Origin: Anthonomus grandis grandis
Taxonomy: Eukaryota > Arthropoda > Insecta > Coleoptera > Curculionidae
Reading direction: 5' to 3'
Assembly (NCBI RefSeq): GCF_022605725.1
Contig: NC_065563.1
Location: forward strand, 10,690,518-10,754,517
DNA length: 64,000 nt
Shown: positions 1-11,309 of the stretch, one piece after another
Layout of the letters: each line of letters opens with the position of its first letter
How positions within the stretch are numbered: position 1 is the stretch's first letter
The notes under the pieces: generated by a model
What the model saw: only the letters and a program-made list of their open reading frames with translations
What the model was told of the DNA's origin: nothing
The model's database searches: none
Translations under genes and position numbers: made by a program

Positions 1-2
1 AT

Positions 3-641
3 TCAAAACCAGGTCCAAGTGGATACCAAGGGCTACCAGAACAGCGATACTCTTTTGAAGAATTGCTATTGTCTACAGTTCAACAGACTAACGCACCCGA
101 AAAAGTAAAGAAAAGAAAAGTGTCTTCTGGAGCTGAAGTTATAACTTCTAAGGAAGTTATGCGTCGCTTGATCGAAAAGGATTCGACTGTTTTAAAACAA
201 AAATCAAAATCAAATAAAAATCGGCGCAAAAAATTTAAACCAAATACCATGAATGAAGATGAGGACATAAGTGATGAAGAAATTATATTCCAAGAGAGTG
301 ATGATGATATAATAGAGGAAGAGATGAGAAACGCGGAAGCAGTTGATGCATGTATGGAGCAAATCAGTAAGCCTTCTACAGATATACAAGAAGATGGCTG
401 GGTGCTAGTCTGCCTTTTAGGGAAAAAATATTTTGTCGGACAAGTGATCTCTCATAATAAAGAGGATGAAGAATTGGAAATAAAATTTACCAAAGAAGTG
501 CTAACTTTAGACCCCTTGGCTTCTTCAACATTCACATGGAAAGATCCCGAAGAATGTGCTGTAGTTAGCAGAAGCGACATTATAAGGTCTCTCCCAAATC
601 CCGTTTTAACCGGTCGGCGAGGTTTAATAAAATTGATGTAA
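3..641 (+). CDS. pogo/CENP-B-type transposase, C-terminal part (starts outside window)
   Basis: The frame is open from the window edge to a TAA at 639-641, so only the C-terminal third of the protein is visible. It has a lysine-rich stretch, an acidic stretch (DEDEDISDEE-like), then a small globular end with WVLVCLLGKKYFVGQVI, a FTWKDP stretch and a final arginine/glycine segment. The same terminal module (FVLVSF...IFYVGKVI) ends the better preserved pogo-type transposase at 15060-19296 on the other strand, and that comparison is the basis of the call. The catalytic DDE core would lie outside the window. No frameshift is seen in this part, so it could be a fairly young copy. A domesticated host gene of the same origin cannot be excluded. 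Confidence 0.6.
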   Translation, partial: SKPGPSGYQGLPEQRYSFEELLLSTVQQTNAPEKVKKRKVSSGAEVITSKEVMRRLIEKDSTVLKQKSKSNKNRRKKFKPNTMNEDEDISDEEIIFQESDDDIIEEEMRNAEAVDACMEQISKPSTDIQEDGWVLVCLLGKKYFVGQVISHNKEDEELEIKFTKEVLTLDPLASSTFTWKDPEECAVVSRSDIIRSLPNPVLTGRRGLIKLM

Positions 642-1110
642 ATTTTTCTGCATATAATATTCAATAATTCATGTTTATAAACTTGTTTAAGTGATTTACA
701 TTTAGTTATAATTAATGCATAGAATATTCTGTTTTCATTTTGTGTTTATAAATAAAAAATATTCACCTACATGTCACTTTGTGCCAAGTCTTAGTATTTT
801 GAAACAATCGCAATATAGGTAAGTTTTACACATTTGCCCCATATTCTTCTTAAAGTAGGCATATAGAGGATACCAGTCGTCTACACACTTGCCCCAAAAT
901 GGAAAGGAAGTGTGTAGTATAGACTTTGTTTTAAAAAGAAATTATAGTTTATTCTAAAAATAAAAAGTAGGCGTTAGAATTGCGGTAATATATTAAGCAA
1001 AGACAAAAGATTTTTTAAATAAAACGAGAAATTTGTGTTTGATTCTGCTTTATTTTTGATTAATAAATAAACCTAAACTTTCGCAACTTTACTAAACATT
1101 TACCCCACTG
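642..1110. mobile_element. probable 3' end of the pogo-type element, with subterminal repeats
   Basis: This AT-rich stretch follows the transposase stop. A short motif CAYTTRCCCCA recurs as ACATTTGCCCCATA (about 830), CACTTGCCCCAAAA (about 887) and CATTTACCCCACTG (1097-1110). Read on the - strand the last copy is CAGTGGGGTAAATG, which resembles the CAGTGGGG-type tips of pogo/Tigger elements. I therefore infer that the element ends near 1110. The other end is outside the window, so this cannot be tested here. Confidence 0.4.
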
Positions 1111-1439
1111 CACCTTAGTTGATTTGTCTTTTAAAATTTCCAGTTTTGAGAAACTATATAAAACATCAACTAAAATGCGTTCAAAAATTTTAGCTAAAAC
1201 ATTAATTAAACTAATTATGGTCTATACTTACTTAAAAATATACCTACTGTATAGAGGTAGAGCAAGAAACTCAGCCATGTCTTTGTAATGTAGGCTAGTA
1301 CATTGTCAGGACCAGTTTTTTTTTTCATAGGTGTTTGATTTTACTATGCAAAAAACGCAAAAAAGAAGAAGGACGTGAATTTAAGTTGTTTTCGATATTC
1401 TCTTGGTATTCTTCGTTTGAAGTTTTATGCTACTCCTTA

Positions 1440-2280
1440 GGTTGTTAAAATGGTCATGCAGAGGTGGACTTACTTGTTAGATTATGCAATGCAGCCTGAT
1501 TTTTTCCCTAATCTCATGTATCAAATTCATTGGGTACCGCAGAAAAATACCAGAATTCCTGAGAATGAGAAGCCATCCAGATGGTCATAAAAATATTTGA
1601 GACTATCATTTACTGGAGTAATTTGATACATAAGGCATCAATACAGATCTCCCTCAATGGTATTTGGAAAAGTAGAGCAGGATGGTACATATTCTCGGTA
1701 ACAAGTGTATGTGTTGGATATATGACTATGGAATGAGTTCTGGGTCCTGTTTTGTTTCTTATTTTTATCAATGACCTTATGGCACTATAACAATTACTGG
1801 CAGATTTACTTTTATTCTTTGGCACTGTACTGACCTTCTGACTCCGAAAGCAGCTATTCTGGCTAATCTTCAAATGCCTCAGTTTTCGTGTGACTCTAAT
1901 CTCCTTTTGTTTGTTAAAGTAATATATGATTTTGGCTCTTTCAAATAAAATTTTATCTAGTTGCTTGGCAGTTCACATGGTGGTCATTGAACCTGTATGT
2001 TCCTTGTCCAAATTAATTTATTTTATTCCTATCGAGTCACAATGAAGGTATGGGATCTGTTTTTGGACTTCAGAAGTTTGCTGTAAGCTGTATTTGGGCC
2101 GCTAAAAATGGAGAGCATTGCAGACCATTCTTTAAAAAGGAAAATGTTTCAACTCTTTATAGTTTGTTTATTCTGGAAACTGTTACTCTAACCACAATAT
2201 TCAAAATGTTTCTAAAGTCCAATTGAGAAGAGAATAAAGATTTAGAATCATTCGGCATTATATTTGACATTTACCTTCCA
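1440..2280 (+). mobile_element. degenerate LINE reverse-transcriptase relic
   Basis: There is no long open frame, but short stretches read as non-LTR reverse transcriptase. At about 1742-1780 one frame gives VLGPVLFLIFINDLM, the conserved block that follows the SGVPQGS motif. Further on (about 2095-2170) a frame gives HCRPFFKKE and a following hydrophobic stretch, as in the C-terminal region of Jockey/CR1-like ORF2 proteins. Stops and frameshifts are frequent, so this is an old relic. The clade is not identifiable. Confidence 0.5.
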
Positions 2281-4782
2281 AAAACTGGTTAGAAGAAAGA
2301 TAATGTTGTTAGTAGTATATAAAGTATTGACTTGTATATGATGCTTTATCAACAACATGTTATATATTTTGAGAATAAAGCTTATTTTGACATTTTATCG
2401 AACGAAGTAGTCTTTGGTTGTGGGATAGTTTAAAGAAAAAAATAAAGATTTTTTATAGAGCATGTATTTTATTCAAAAGTATAGAAACTTGATTGCCTAG
2501 TGTCTATATTATAATGTATGTACTTTACCTTAGGAGTTTGACTTGCTTTAAATTTGATAAAAATCAATGAAAGAAAGGTTCTTTTATGGGCTCCACTAAG
2601 CCAAATGCCTTTCACTGTTAAGTACATTTTAAGTGGCGCTAAAAGTTCATTTAAACCTTAATCTGGTTCCCTAAATTTCTAGGTTACGTTTGCACCATTT
2701 TCTCCTTAAAAACTCTCCTAATGCGGGTTATTTACATTACATCGAGATTAATGCGGGTTAATTGTAATTCTACGTGCCCCTTCAACAGTCCCATTGTTAA
2801 TCCGTCGAAAAGCACCACATGTGCTTCATTAAACGCGACCAGAGAGACAATTTAATGCCGCATTTAGCGTGCCAAGGTCTCAATGAAGTAACCCAAACTA
2901 AAATAAAGAAAATATTCATAAATTTATACGCGAATGACTCACCTATAATACGCTCTCCGTTTGTATAGTACCATCTCTGGAGGGAATAATATGTGATGAA
3001 ATCTTCTTTATCTGGCGACCCAGTGGCGCGCCATCAATATTTGGGGCTCTTAAAAAACTTTTTCTGCCCTAGTAAATGAACGCGATAAATTGACAAAAAA
3101 GTTTGAAATAAATTTAGAGAAATCCGTGTGTAACGACTATAGAATATCATTAACACGGATCCGTTTGATTTATTCGCTGCTCCAATGATCTATATATTAC
3201 GGGTGTTGTTTGTGCTTTAACGGTCATGATTGTAATTGCAATTTATTTTATTTTTTTTTTAGGTGAAAACGTGCATACAATATAAAGGAAAGTTTTGCAT
3301 ATAAATGGTGGCGATTTCACTGGTTTTAAAAGAAAAAAATGTCAACCCGATCTAAGAAGATTGTCAGGAAAATTCCACTTTTTGCAGTAGAAATCATAAA
3401 AAATTGCTCTTTATGCGGTTCAACGTACGTGTTATTATAGCGCCATTATTGACATAACGAACGACCGTACGCGGATCGTTTAAATTGGCCCCTTGTAAGG
3501 CGACTCAATAAAACCGAAAGTGATTTCCCATTTAAACAGTAACGAGTTTTAAACTGAAATGATCAATCAATTCATCATTAAAAAAGAAACGCAAGAACGT
3601 TTGGGGAAGAGGGTTGAGGTTAAGGAATTAAATGATATATCGATGAGGGATCCCGGAAGTACAAACCGGTTGTGCATGGCTTAGAAGAGAGACAGGAAGA
3701 AGTTTCAGATCTAATATACGATTTAATTATTGAGTTTTACACCAAATTGTCCGTGGCATTTAGACGAATCCAGTAAATCAAAATTTATTGCAGTTCGTCA
3801 GTGGTAAGACATAATATTAATGATAAAACAATGAACACCCATTCTTGCCTTAATTGGGTGAGCAACAATAAAACCATTCTTCAATTCTCTATTCCCATTG
3901 TCTGGGTAAAACATTCCTAACAACGCTTGATGTATAAAAATTGTGGAATTAGTGGAGTGGATTTTTCATTAAATATTAAAAAAATGGAGTATTGAGTTTG
4001 AGCCAAAAATTGTATATTGCTTACTACTACTTACTTTTTGGCATGAATGAATGAATAAATAAATAAAAGCAATTCCTTCAAATCGCAATAGCACAAATAC
4101 TCCTGTACTGCCTGTAAGTGTTGTGAAATGTTTGTTTCCTTGATAACCAAGTATCCCTTACACTTTCTATTTCAGGCATTCAATAATGATTACTTAATAG
4201 GTATTTATTGGTGTTAAACCGGTAAACAGAAAACACACAGTTCAACTCTAATACATAACAAGTGTGAACAGCAAGTGTGAACACAGTCTTTAACTTTCCA
4301 GAAAACAGGAGGACAAACCTGAGGCTCACTTGTTCTTGTCTCAACTAACTAAGACTCCTTGGGAGTTCAATGATGTTACCTGGATTGGCTAGGAAAAACA
4401 AAAATGGCTACCGAAGAACAGGCTTCACTTCACCAGAGGAACTAGGGAAGGTGCTCTGAAATAAAAGAAGCCTGGACAGATCTCAACAGTTTTTATAGAC
4501 ACTAATGCCAAAATCCTAACAAACTCAAAAACTGAGATAAAGGACAGGCAGAGAGTAGATGAGAAGGGTCTCACAATCAAGTATCCCAATGGAGCTCCTG
4601 GAATAGTGTCTTACTTACAGAAGCCCTTTCAGGCCTGTTAGTGAATTGTCGAAACAGTGGGCTGCGAAGGCAGTTATATCAATCTCCTAATGGACCCGTC
4701 ATGCCCCACCGGGGGTTACCAAAACCCAAGGGCCTTAGAGAAACCAATAAGACTCTCTGGTTTGAAGGACTTAAGTCACTCG
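2281..4782. other. no gene recognised
   Basis: About 2.5 kb without a convincing gene. ATTAATGCGGGTTA is repeated (about 2717 and 2746). A 33-codon ORF at 3339-3437 (MSTRSKKIVRK start) has no support as a real exon. Base composition at 2700-3700 is less AT-rich than around it, so an unrecognised first exon or promoter of a neighbouring gene could lie here. The part at 4080-4780 resembles no element I know. Confidence 0.4.
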
Positions 4783-7545
4783 CAGTGTTGCCAGGTGAAA
4801 TAAGATGAAATCATGAAAAATGTAACCAAAAATCATGAGTTTTGGAAAAAAAATCATGAGATGGCGTTTTAAGCCTTATTTAAAAAAAAAAACATACATT
4901 ATTTTTATTAAAATATTTTTTTGATGAAATAAAGATACAAGTACCAAAATATCTACTTTTTTATTAACAAATTTAAATAAAAACATAAAATTATATGTTA
5001 AAGTAAACAAACGTACATAATCTTAAAGTAAATAACTGAAAAACAAAAATCCGAAATATCCGTTATTTTATTCTGACTCATCGGAATCATAAATTTGTTT
5101 ATTTAATTTTTTAAGCAAATCTTTTCCTGTTGGAAAATTTGAACAAATACGGTTTTCTCTGCCCACTAAACTTTTGGTGTGCAGTATAGCAGCTATCATA
5201 GGAGTTTTCAACCGATTTCTCTGTTTTGTTTTGTTTAAATTTATCTGACTAAACACCCTCTCTACGTTAGCACTGGAATGCGGCAAAGTTAATAAATTAA
5301 ACACAAAATTACTTAAATTGGGAAACCGGGATTCTGTATTTTCCACACATTTAATCTTAGCAATTTTACCCCAAAAATCGCAAATACCTTTCCAGGTAAA
5401 ATTAATTTCATAATTTCTAAGTAACAACCATTCATTGTCAATAACTTGCATATCAGCAGGAATTAAATTTTGAAACAACATAGAAACATTACTTATAGAC
5501 CTGATTTTTCTTGATTTAACTACCTCAGGATCTAGAAATTCTAATTTCTGAAACACAGAGTTTTTAAGTGGAAATCTTGACAATATTTGCTCCACACTCT
5601 CAATATAAAAGTCTAGACATCTTAATTTTACCATGTCGAGTCGGTTTTTCTCCAGATCGGCAGAGTTTATGTGGGCAGAAAAGTACATGTCATTTAAATT
5701 TAAAAAAAAGTCTAGGGTCTTTAAAATTTATATTTTCAATGTTGGCATTTAGATATTCGTCCTTAATATAATAATCTAAAATTGTTTTAACTGTTCTAGC
5801 AACCTCTTTATAAATAACGTGAATTTTGGGCGATTCGCTTTGCATTAATTTGTTTAAGCTATTAAAAATAGGTAGTACATGCGATAAAAATGATAAGTAT
5901 AATTTATTTTCGGGCGTGTTTAGTTTTTCTAAAATAATATTTGCTTGACTGATTTTAAGAGACGCCTGATCTACGAAATACAACCTCAAAGCTTCATATT
6001 GATTAAGAAGCCTTTTAACCACGCATTCCAGAGATAACCAACGTGTCTGGCTAGGATGTAAAATCTTCGATATTGAGACATTTGCAAATTCCTGGAATTC
6101 CTTATATTCTTCCACTCTCTTCGGACTATTTGAAAAATAGTTATATACCTGTAAAAAATTATATTTTTTAATTAAGTATACATTTATTTTATTAGCGTAT
6201 AGCTTACTTCTCTCGCAAATTGTTACACTTCCTCAGGCAACTTGTGGCATGCATATGATGCACACAAATGAAAGCTATGGCATATGCATTTCATTATGAA
6301 TATACCTGGAATATTTTCTCGCAATCGACTGACCACAGAATTATTAACGCCAACCATGTTGCTCGCTCCATCTGAAGCAAAGCCAATAAAGTTTGACTTA
6401 TATGGAACACCATTTTCGGTAAGGAAGTTGATTAAAATTTCATAAAGTGCAGCCCCTGTGGTCTCTACTACTGGGATTAACGCCAAAAAGTTGTCTTCAA
6501 TGTCAAAATTAATGCACATTCTTACAACTAAACATAAATGTTTGGTGCACGAGTTATCAGTAGACTCATCTATGATAATGCTAAATTTATTATCCCTCAT
6601 TAGGCCAAGTAGCCAAGATTCTTGAGACAAGCCTGTAACTTTTTGTAAAACAACAACTTTCTGCAAACATTTGACTTATTTTTACTTGACTTTGCTTGCC
6701 CATTGATGCTCTCTGCAAAGCTTTAACATGCTTTTCAGTCTCAGAATGTTTTACTAGTTGGGTTTTCCCTGCAGATACCTTAACATCACATTTACAGTAA
6801 TCGCACCTTAAATTAAAAAAAAAAAACGTTTACCTCCATTAAAATAAAAGTTTTGTTCGCCTTAAATTATATATATCCGCATTAAAGCAAATTTTAATTA
6901 GTTACGATTCAGTAACTCATATTATCATTTAATTCTCGATTTAACATTATTATAAGTAAATTTAGATTTTGTACTCAATAAATCCAAATTGCACTTATTT
7001 TTACAGAAAGTACCTTAACTTAAAATATCATAAATACCTACCAGGCAAAGCCTGTCCCCTTTCTGCTGTTCTCGATCCATTGCAAACCCGGTATATTTTT
7101 CCATTCCTTTTTAAAATTTTGCTTATAAACCTTTCATTTCTTGCTAGGTCCTGGAAGAGATATACTCTTGGATGTACTACTACTAGAACTACTAGAATCA
7201 CTGTCACTCATATTTTTTAATTATTTTCAACTCACAAATAATGCTTTACAATACCAAATACACGAGCAAATGCATAAAACTTCGTGAAAAATATAGCCCG
7301 TAGAAATATCCGAGAATCTCGGGGAATCCCCATACTCGTCAGTATTTCCCGTTTATATAGGGCTGTGCGGATATTATTTAAGGCTTTATGATATTTATAT
7401 GTGTACATTTAGTTGTAGTTTTAGGTTATTTTTATTTTATTTTTATTTTTTCGACTAATATTCTGAGTTACGATTTTAAATCTTTGTTTTTTTTTTAAAT
7501 CATGAGATTTTTAGACAAAATCATGATATCATGAGATTTCATTCA
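4783..7545 (-). mobile_element. hAT-family DNA transposon, degraded
   Basis: The left tip CAGTGTTGCCAGGTGAAA (4783) is typical of hAT termini. Behind it lies an ATCATGA-rich subterminal zone (4800-4862), mirrored in inverted orientation at about 7498-7540, where AAATCATGAGATTT and TCATGATATCATGAG occur. The outermost bases of the right tip are missing, so the 8-bp target duplication cannot be read. The transposase on the - strand fills the interior. The right end abuts the PIF/Harbinger element, whose insertion or an associated deletion may have removed the tip. Confidence 0.65.
5068..7217 (-). pseudogene. hAT transposase with BED-type zinc finger, broken into frames
   Basis: Pieces in order on the - strand: a serine-rich N-terminus (start at about 7212) with an early stop; a C-x2-C...H-x5-H finger (CDYCKCDV...HSETEKH) at about 6690-6810; 6223-6666 with the RNase H-like core (IIDESTDN, GFASDGASNMVG, CICHSFHLCAS); 5690-6115, the helical insertion region; and 5068-5688, the C-terminal dimerisation region with LPHSSANVERVFSQINLNKT. 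DESTD and the SDGASN block carry the first catalytic aspartates and SSANVERVFS is the hAT C-terminal signature. Frames change near 6115-6223 and 5690, and a stop follows the serine-rich leader, so it is not functional as it stands. It resembles the ZMYM/KIAA1586-like hAT group common in insects. Confidence 0.75.
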
Positions 7546-7613
7546 GTTTAGTTCTGTGAATCTGTGCTTCTGGTTCGGTTGTTTGTCTATGTATATTAAC
7601 ATTTTTTGACACC

Positions 7614-8889
7614 ATGTCGATAACTAGTGACGACTTGTGCCTAATGGCTGTTAGAAGTATTATTTGCATGAAAAAGAATTAAAAAAAAGATCAAGTTCTA
7701 AAGAAGAAGACTATTCGTTCTAAATGGGTTAAGTCTTGGCCAATGAAACGGTCAAATTATTCTCACATCAATTTACTTGAAGAATTAGGACTTAGCCCTG
7801 ATGACTTCCGAAATTATTTGCGTATGGATGAAGATACCTATGTAGAACTACTGACTATGGTGACGCCTTTAATTAAAAAAACAAGATTCTCGTATGAGAA
7901 AATCCATCAGCCCTTATGAAAGACTTTTTGGCCACTGGACGAAGCTTTGAAGATCTAAAATATACGGCGCTTATATCACCTCAAGCTTTGGGAAAAATTA
8001 TCCCGGAAACGTGTAAAGCCATTTGGAAAGTCCTGCATATACAGTACACAAAGGTAATAAATAATTCTTGTAAAATAAAAATTGTTATATTACTTAATTT
8101 TGTTTTAGTTTCCAAATTCAGAAAAGGAATGGTTGGCAATTGCTGATGAGTTTTTTACTAAATGGAATTTTTTCTTGCTGTCTAGGAGCTGTCGATGGCA
8201 AGCACGTTAAGATAAATTGCCCACCAAAAAGTGGTTCATTCTTTTATAATTATAAAGGATATTTCAGTATAGTGTTAATGGCAATTGTTAATGCTAATTA
8301 TGAATTCATACTTGTTGATATTGGGACAAATGGGCGCGTGTCAGATGGAGGAGTTATTGAAAATACTAGGTTTTATGAAAAATTAAAAATACCTTCACCC
8401 ATTAAATCTTTTAATAATTCCGAAGAGCTACGATTTGTGTTTATTGGCGACAAAGCTTTTGCTCTTCTACCTAATTTTATGAAGCTTTTTAACATTAAAG
8501 TTCTAGATAATGAGAAAAAAGTATTCAACTACCGTTTGTCTAGGGCACGAAATGTCGTTGAAAACGCTTTCGGAATATTAGCAAGCCGTTTTCGTATTTT
8601 CCACACAGAAATAAACCTACAACTACATAACATAGAGGCAGCTGTTCTTGCAACCGTCTCTTTGCATAATTTTTTACGAATAAAGCTAAAAGATCGATAC
8701 GTGTTCCGAGATGTTAATAGCCTTGATGATGCAATACAAAATGAAAAAGAAAGAGTAGATGCATTCGGCAATTTGCAACGTGGGCCTAATCGAAATGCAT
8801 GTGAAGAAGCAAAATCAATTCGTGAAAAGTTTTGTTCATATTTTAACGAAGAAGGTCAAGTAACTTGGCAACAAAATCGTATATCCTAG
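7614..8889 (+). pseudogene. PIF/Harbinger transposase (HARBI1-like), frameshifted
   Basis: ATG at 7614. The N-terminal region (to about 7900) is interrupted by a stop at 7678-7680 and a frameshift near 7890. The frame with LATGRSFEDL then runs to a probable intron (donor GTAATAA at about 8054, acceptor TTTTAG at about 8109). After another frame change near 8165 the long frame to 8889 carries the DDE_Tnp_4 core: GAVDGKHV (first D), VDIGTNGRVSDGG (second D region), and RARNVVENAFGILASRFRIF (catalytic E region). The protein would act in the nucleus on the element's own inverted repeats. It lies tail-to-tail with the MADF gene at 9062-10022, the normal two-gene layout of PIF/Harbinger elements. 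The element's own termini were not located. Confidence 0.75.
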
Positions 8890-9061
8890 AAAAGATTATT
8901 AGATGTTAACGTAGTTAACTTTGTAAACTATTTATATTTTATCAAAATACATAGCAACAAAATAAAGTACATAAGTTTACAAAAAATTAAACGTCTTTTC
9001 TTTTTAACATAACAAAACTAAGTACCTTGAACACAAACCATAACTTCTGTTTTCTTACATC

Positions 9062-10080
9062 CTAATTATTATAAGGAAATTGTGAGTAATAATCACGAAC
9101 ATTTTGACTTTGATTCATATTTTGAAGATTGGTTAATTCCTGTGAATCATGCGGCGAACTTTGCTGCTGCAGGTTATGTGTATAAAGTGGACCTGAGGGT
9201 AGCTGAGTATTGTATAAGGCAATAGATTGCCTATTTTCAGGTGAAATATTCAGACAAGATTCTCTTTTTAGTGTGCCTAATTGGGCTTCAAACAAAACCT
9301 CATTAATAAGTCTTTCGGCATAAATTTTCATTGTCCGCAGTTTTTCAGCAACGTTTTTTCCTATGATATCAAATTCATCCTCATTCCTTGAAGATTGCAG
9401 TCTTTCACCCACCATAGCTAGAATTTCATCACTTTTGTCCTCATTGCAACTTTTTTTATGTAGCTTTCGCTTATTTTTTGTAGACACACTAGAACCGCTT
9501 GCTTCAGAAAATGATGGAGTCAGTGGGCTTAATAATTCATCTTGATTATTGTTGCCTCTGTCGCCATCACTATTATCATTCTCAGTCTGAAACCAAAGAA
9601 AAAGGTATTATACATAAAGTGGGAAAAAAGTATTTATTTTATTTATTATTTTTTTATTTTTGTGGCCTTACCTCATGTAAATAGTTTTCGATGTCATCAG
9701 TTCCTAAACTAGGTTTCGGTATCTCTGAATCCTTCAAAAATAGAAGCAGCGAATAATACCAGAGACTTGGCTTATAAATGTCGTCAATTCCTGATCCACT
9801 TTTGGTCGAAGCTGAAACTTTTTTGAATTCCTTCCGAAAACAGCTTCTTAAAGAATTAATTTTTTCCCCCACATCGTCTTTCTTAATTTCCGGATTTAAC
9901 TGTTTCATATGATCCACTAAAACTTTATAAGCTTCCTCCTTCTTAAATTTATGTGAATATTCTTTCGATTTGACCCTCCATAAACAAGGGTAATATCTGT
10001 ACAAGTCAATAAACTCCGTCAAAATTTCCCTCTCCGTTTTTCTAGTTGTTTTTTCTTCTTGGTCTTCTATCTTACGCTTT
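9062..10080 (-). CDS. MADF-domain accessory protein of a PIF/Harbinger element
   Basis: Two exons on the - strand. The first, about 10080-9670, holds a MADF (Myb/SANT-like) domain: LTEFIDLYRYYPCLW, a helix with WRVKSKEY, and a basic turn LRSCFRKEFKKV. The second, about 9590-9062, encodes a linker and a C-terminal region with ENRQSIALYN and a QSQNVRDYYSQFPYNN end. The intron between them (about 9590-9670) has AG at its acceptor and an AT-rich body. Such proteins help move the Harbinger transposase to the nucleus and bind element DNA. No frameshift is seen in either exon, in contrast to the transposase. The start codon is uncertain: an in-frame stop lies just upstream of KRKIEDQEE, so a first exon may be missing. 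Confidence 0.65.
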
Positions 10081-10234
10081 TATTCTACAAATATTAATTG
10101 ACAATAAACAAAACTTGAATGAATATTGAATATCTAACCTCAAAATATTGCCCAAATGCATGGAGCGTTGAAGTGAAATAACCACACACACCGAGGCTGA
10201 CCTTCAGTTTTGCACGAAATATCAAAACTTCGAG

Positions 10235-10575
10235 TCAAACTGTGTGTGTGTAGGGAGCTTTACCCAAGTATTTGAACCTGGCGCGCTTGAGTGCTGGGCA
10301 CTCCCCGACTACATGGTCAACGGTTTCATCCTCCTCACAACACCATCGGCATTTCGGGTTGTCCGCAATATCGATAGTATGGAGATGGCTGTATTGCGGT
10401 GTCCGCAGCTTAGGATTTTCTGTCCGCATTTTAATATAGCGAATACTTCGGCCTGGAAGACAGTGGCCAGGGCATAGTCCCCCAGCGAGTATGCCCTACT
10501 GGTATGTGGGATCCCACCACAAAACCCTGATCCAGCTCTGTTATTCATTCTGGAGCCGTCTGTGTAGGACTGTTA
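10235..10575 (-). mobile_element. LINE fragment: RNase H and terminal zinc-knuckle region
   Basis: Two overlapping frames on the - strand. One (10575 to about 10309) reads YTDGSRMNNRAGSGFCGG and continues with FQAEVFAILKC, the N-terminal half of an RNase H domain with the catalytic D of TDGS and E of QAE. The other (10429-10235) reads CRWCCEEDETVDHVVGECP, the CCHC-like zinc motif at the end of such ORF2 proteins. A frameshift separates them. RNase H-bearing LINEs include the I, R1 and Loa groups; the piece is too short to choose. Confidence 0.7.
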
Positions 10576-10619
10576 GTTTACTTACAAAATGTGGGAGAAC
10601 TCCGCTTTTGCTAATATAG

Positions 10620-11230
10620 CATAATTTTATTGTACTCAATGAGACTTAGCTTACACCAACTTTTACTGATAGAGAACTGTCTATTTGACTACAAAATTTA
10701 TAGGAAGGACAGGTTTCCCGAAACCAGTTCACTTTCTAGGGGAGGCCTTGTACTCATCTCCATATGTAATATTATGAGCCGCAAAAGTAAGCAACTAACC
10801 TCAGATCTTCACATTAAATAACTGTTTGTCTTGGTTGGCTCAAAACAGTGCATTTTAGGAACAACACATTTACCTCCTGAAAAATGAAACTCTGGACAAA
10901 CTCTATGAAGAACTACCTGATTTTGACACTTGCTTACTTTAACTTGCCTCACTGCACCTAGACAAGGGGTGAAGTTTGTTCAAAGCCTATCAACGCTTGA
11001 AGCTCCCCCAAATGGGATTGAAACTGTGGAAATTCTGATGGGTATGTGCTCCTTTCACAACCTGTATCAAGTCAGTAACATTGTTAATGATGCTGACTCT
11101 CGGCTAGATCAGGTGTTGAAATCTGAGCTGAACTCTATACAGGTCCTTGTGCTTGCTAGCGTTACACTGTTGACAGACCCAATCTTTTTTGTGTGCAAGG
11201 AGTATTTTGGCTTGAACTTTGCTAACATTT
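10620..11230 (+). mobile_element. LINE fragment: endonuclease domain
   Basis: Reading across frames on the + strand gives FDYKIYRKDRFPETSSLSRGG, then GVLI-like, LGTTHLPPE and YEELPDFDTCLL, and then (10930-11160) CSFHNLYQVSNIVNDADSRLDQV. The order matches the apurinic-endonuclease domain of LINE ORF2: the YRPP-like block, the GDFN region and the LD-V segment. Stops and frame changes make it a relic. It lies opposite in strand to its two LINE neighbours, so it is a separate insertion or an inverted piece. Confidence 0.5.
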
Positions 11231-11248
11231 TATTTATTTATTTATTTA
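11222..11248. repeat. (TATT)n simple repeat
   Basis: Short run of TTTA/TATT units. On the - strand it lies just beyond the 3' end of the LINE relic at 11310-12702, so it may be that element's tail. Confidence 0.7.
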
Positions 11249-11309
11249 CGGAATCCATTACACATACAAATACAGACATATATATTCAGATACAAAACCA
11301 TCTATAAAT

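Noticed and set aside
3339..3437. Short ORF (MSTRSKKIVRK start) as a possible host exon
   Set aside because: No splice sites in phase, no resemblance to the expected Clic N-terminus or any family.
4080..4780. Possible solo LTR
   Set aside because: No paired TG...CA ends or target duplication could be found.
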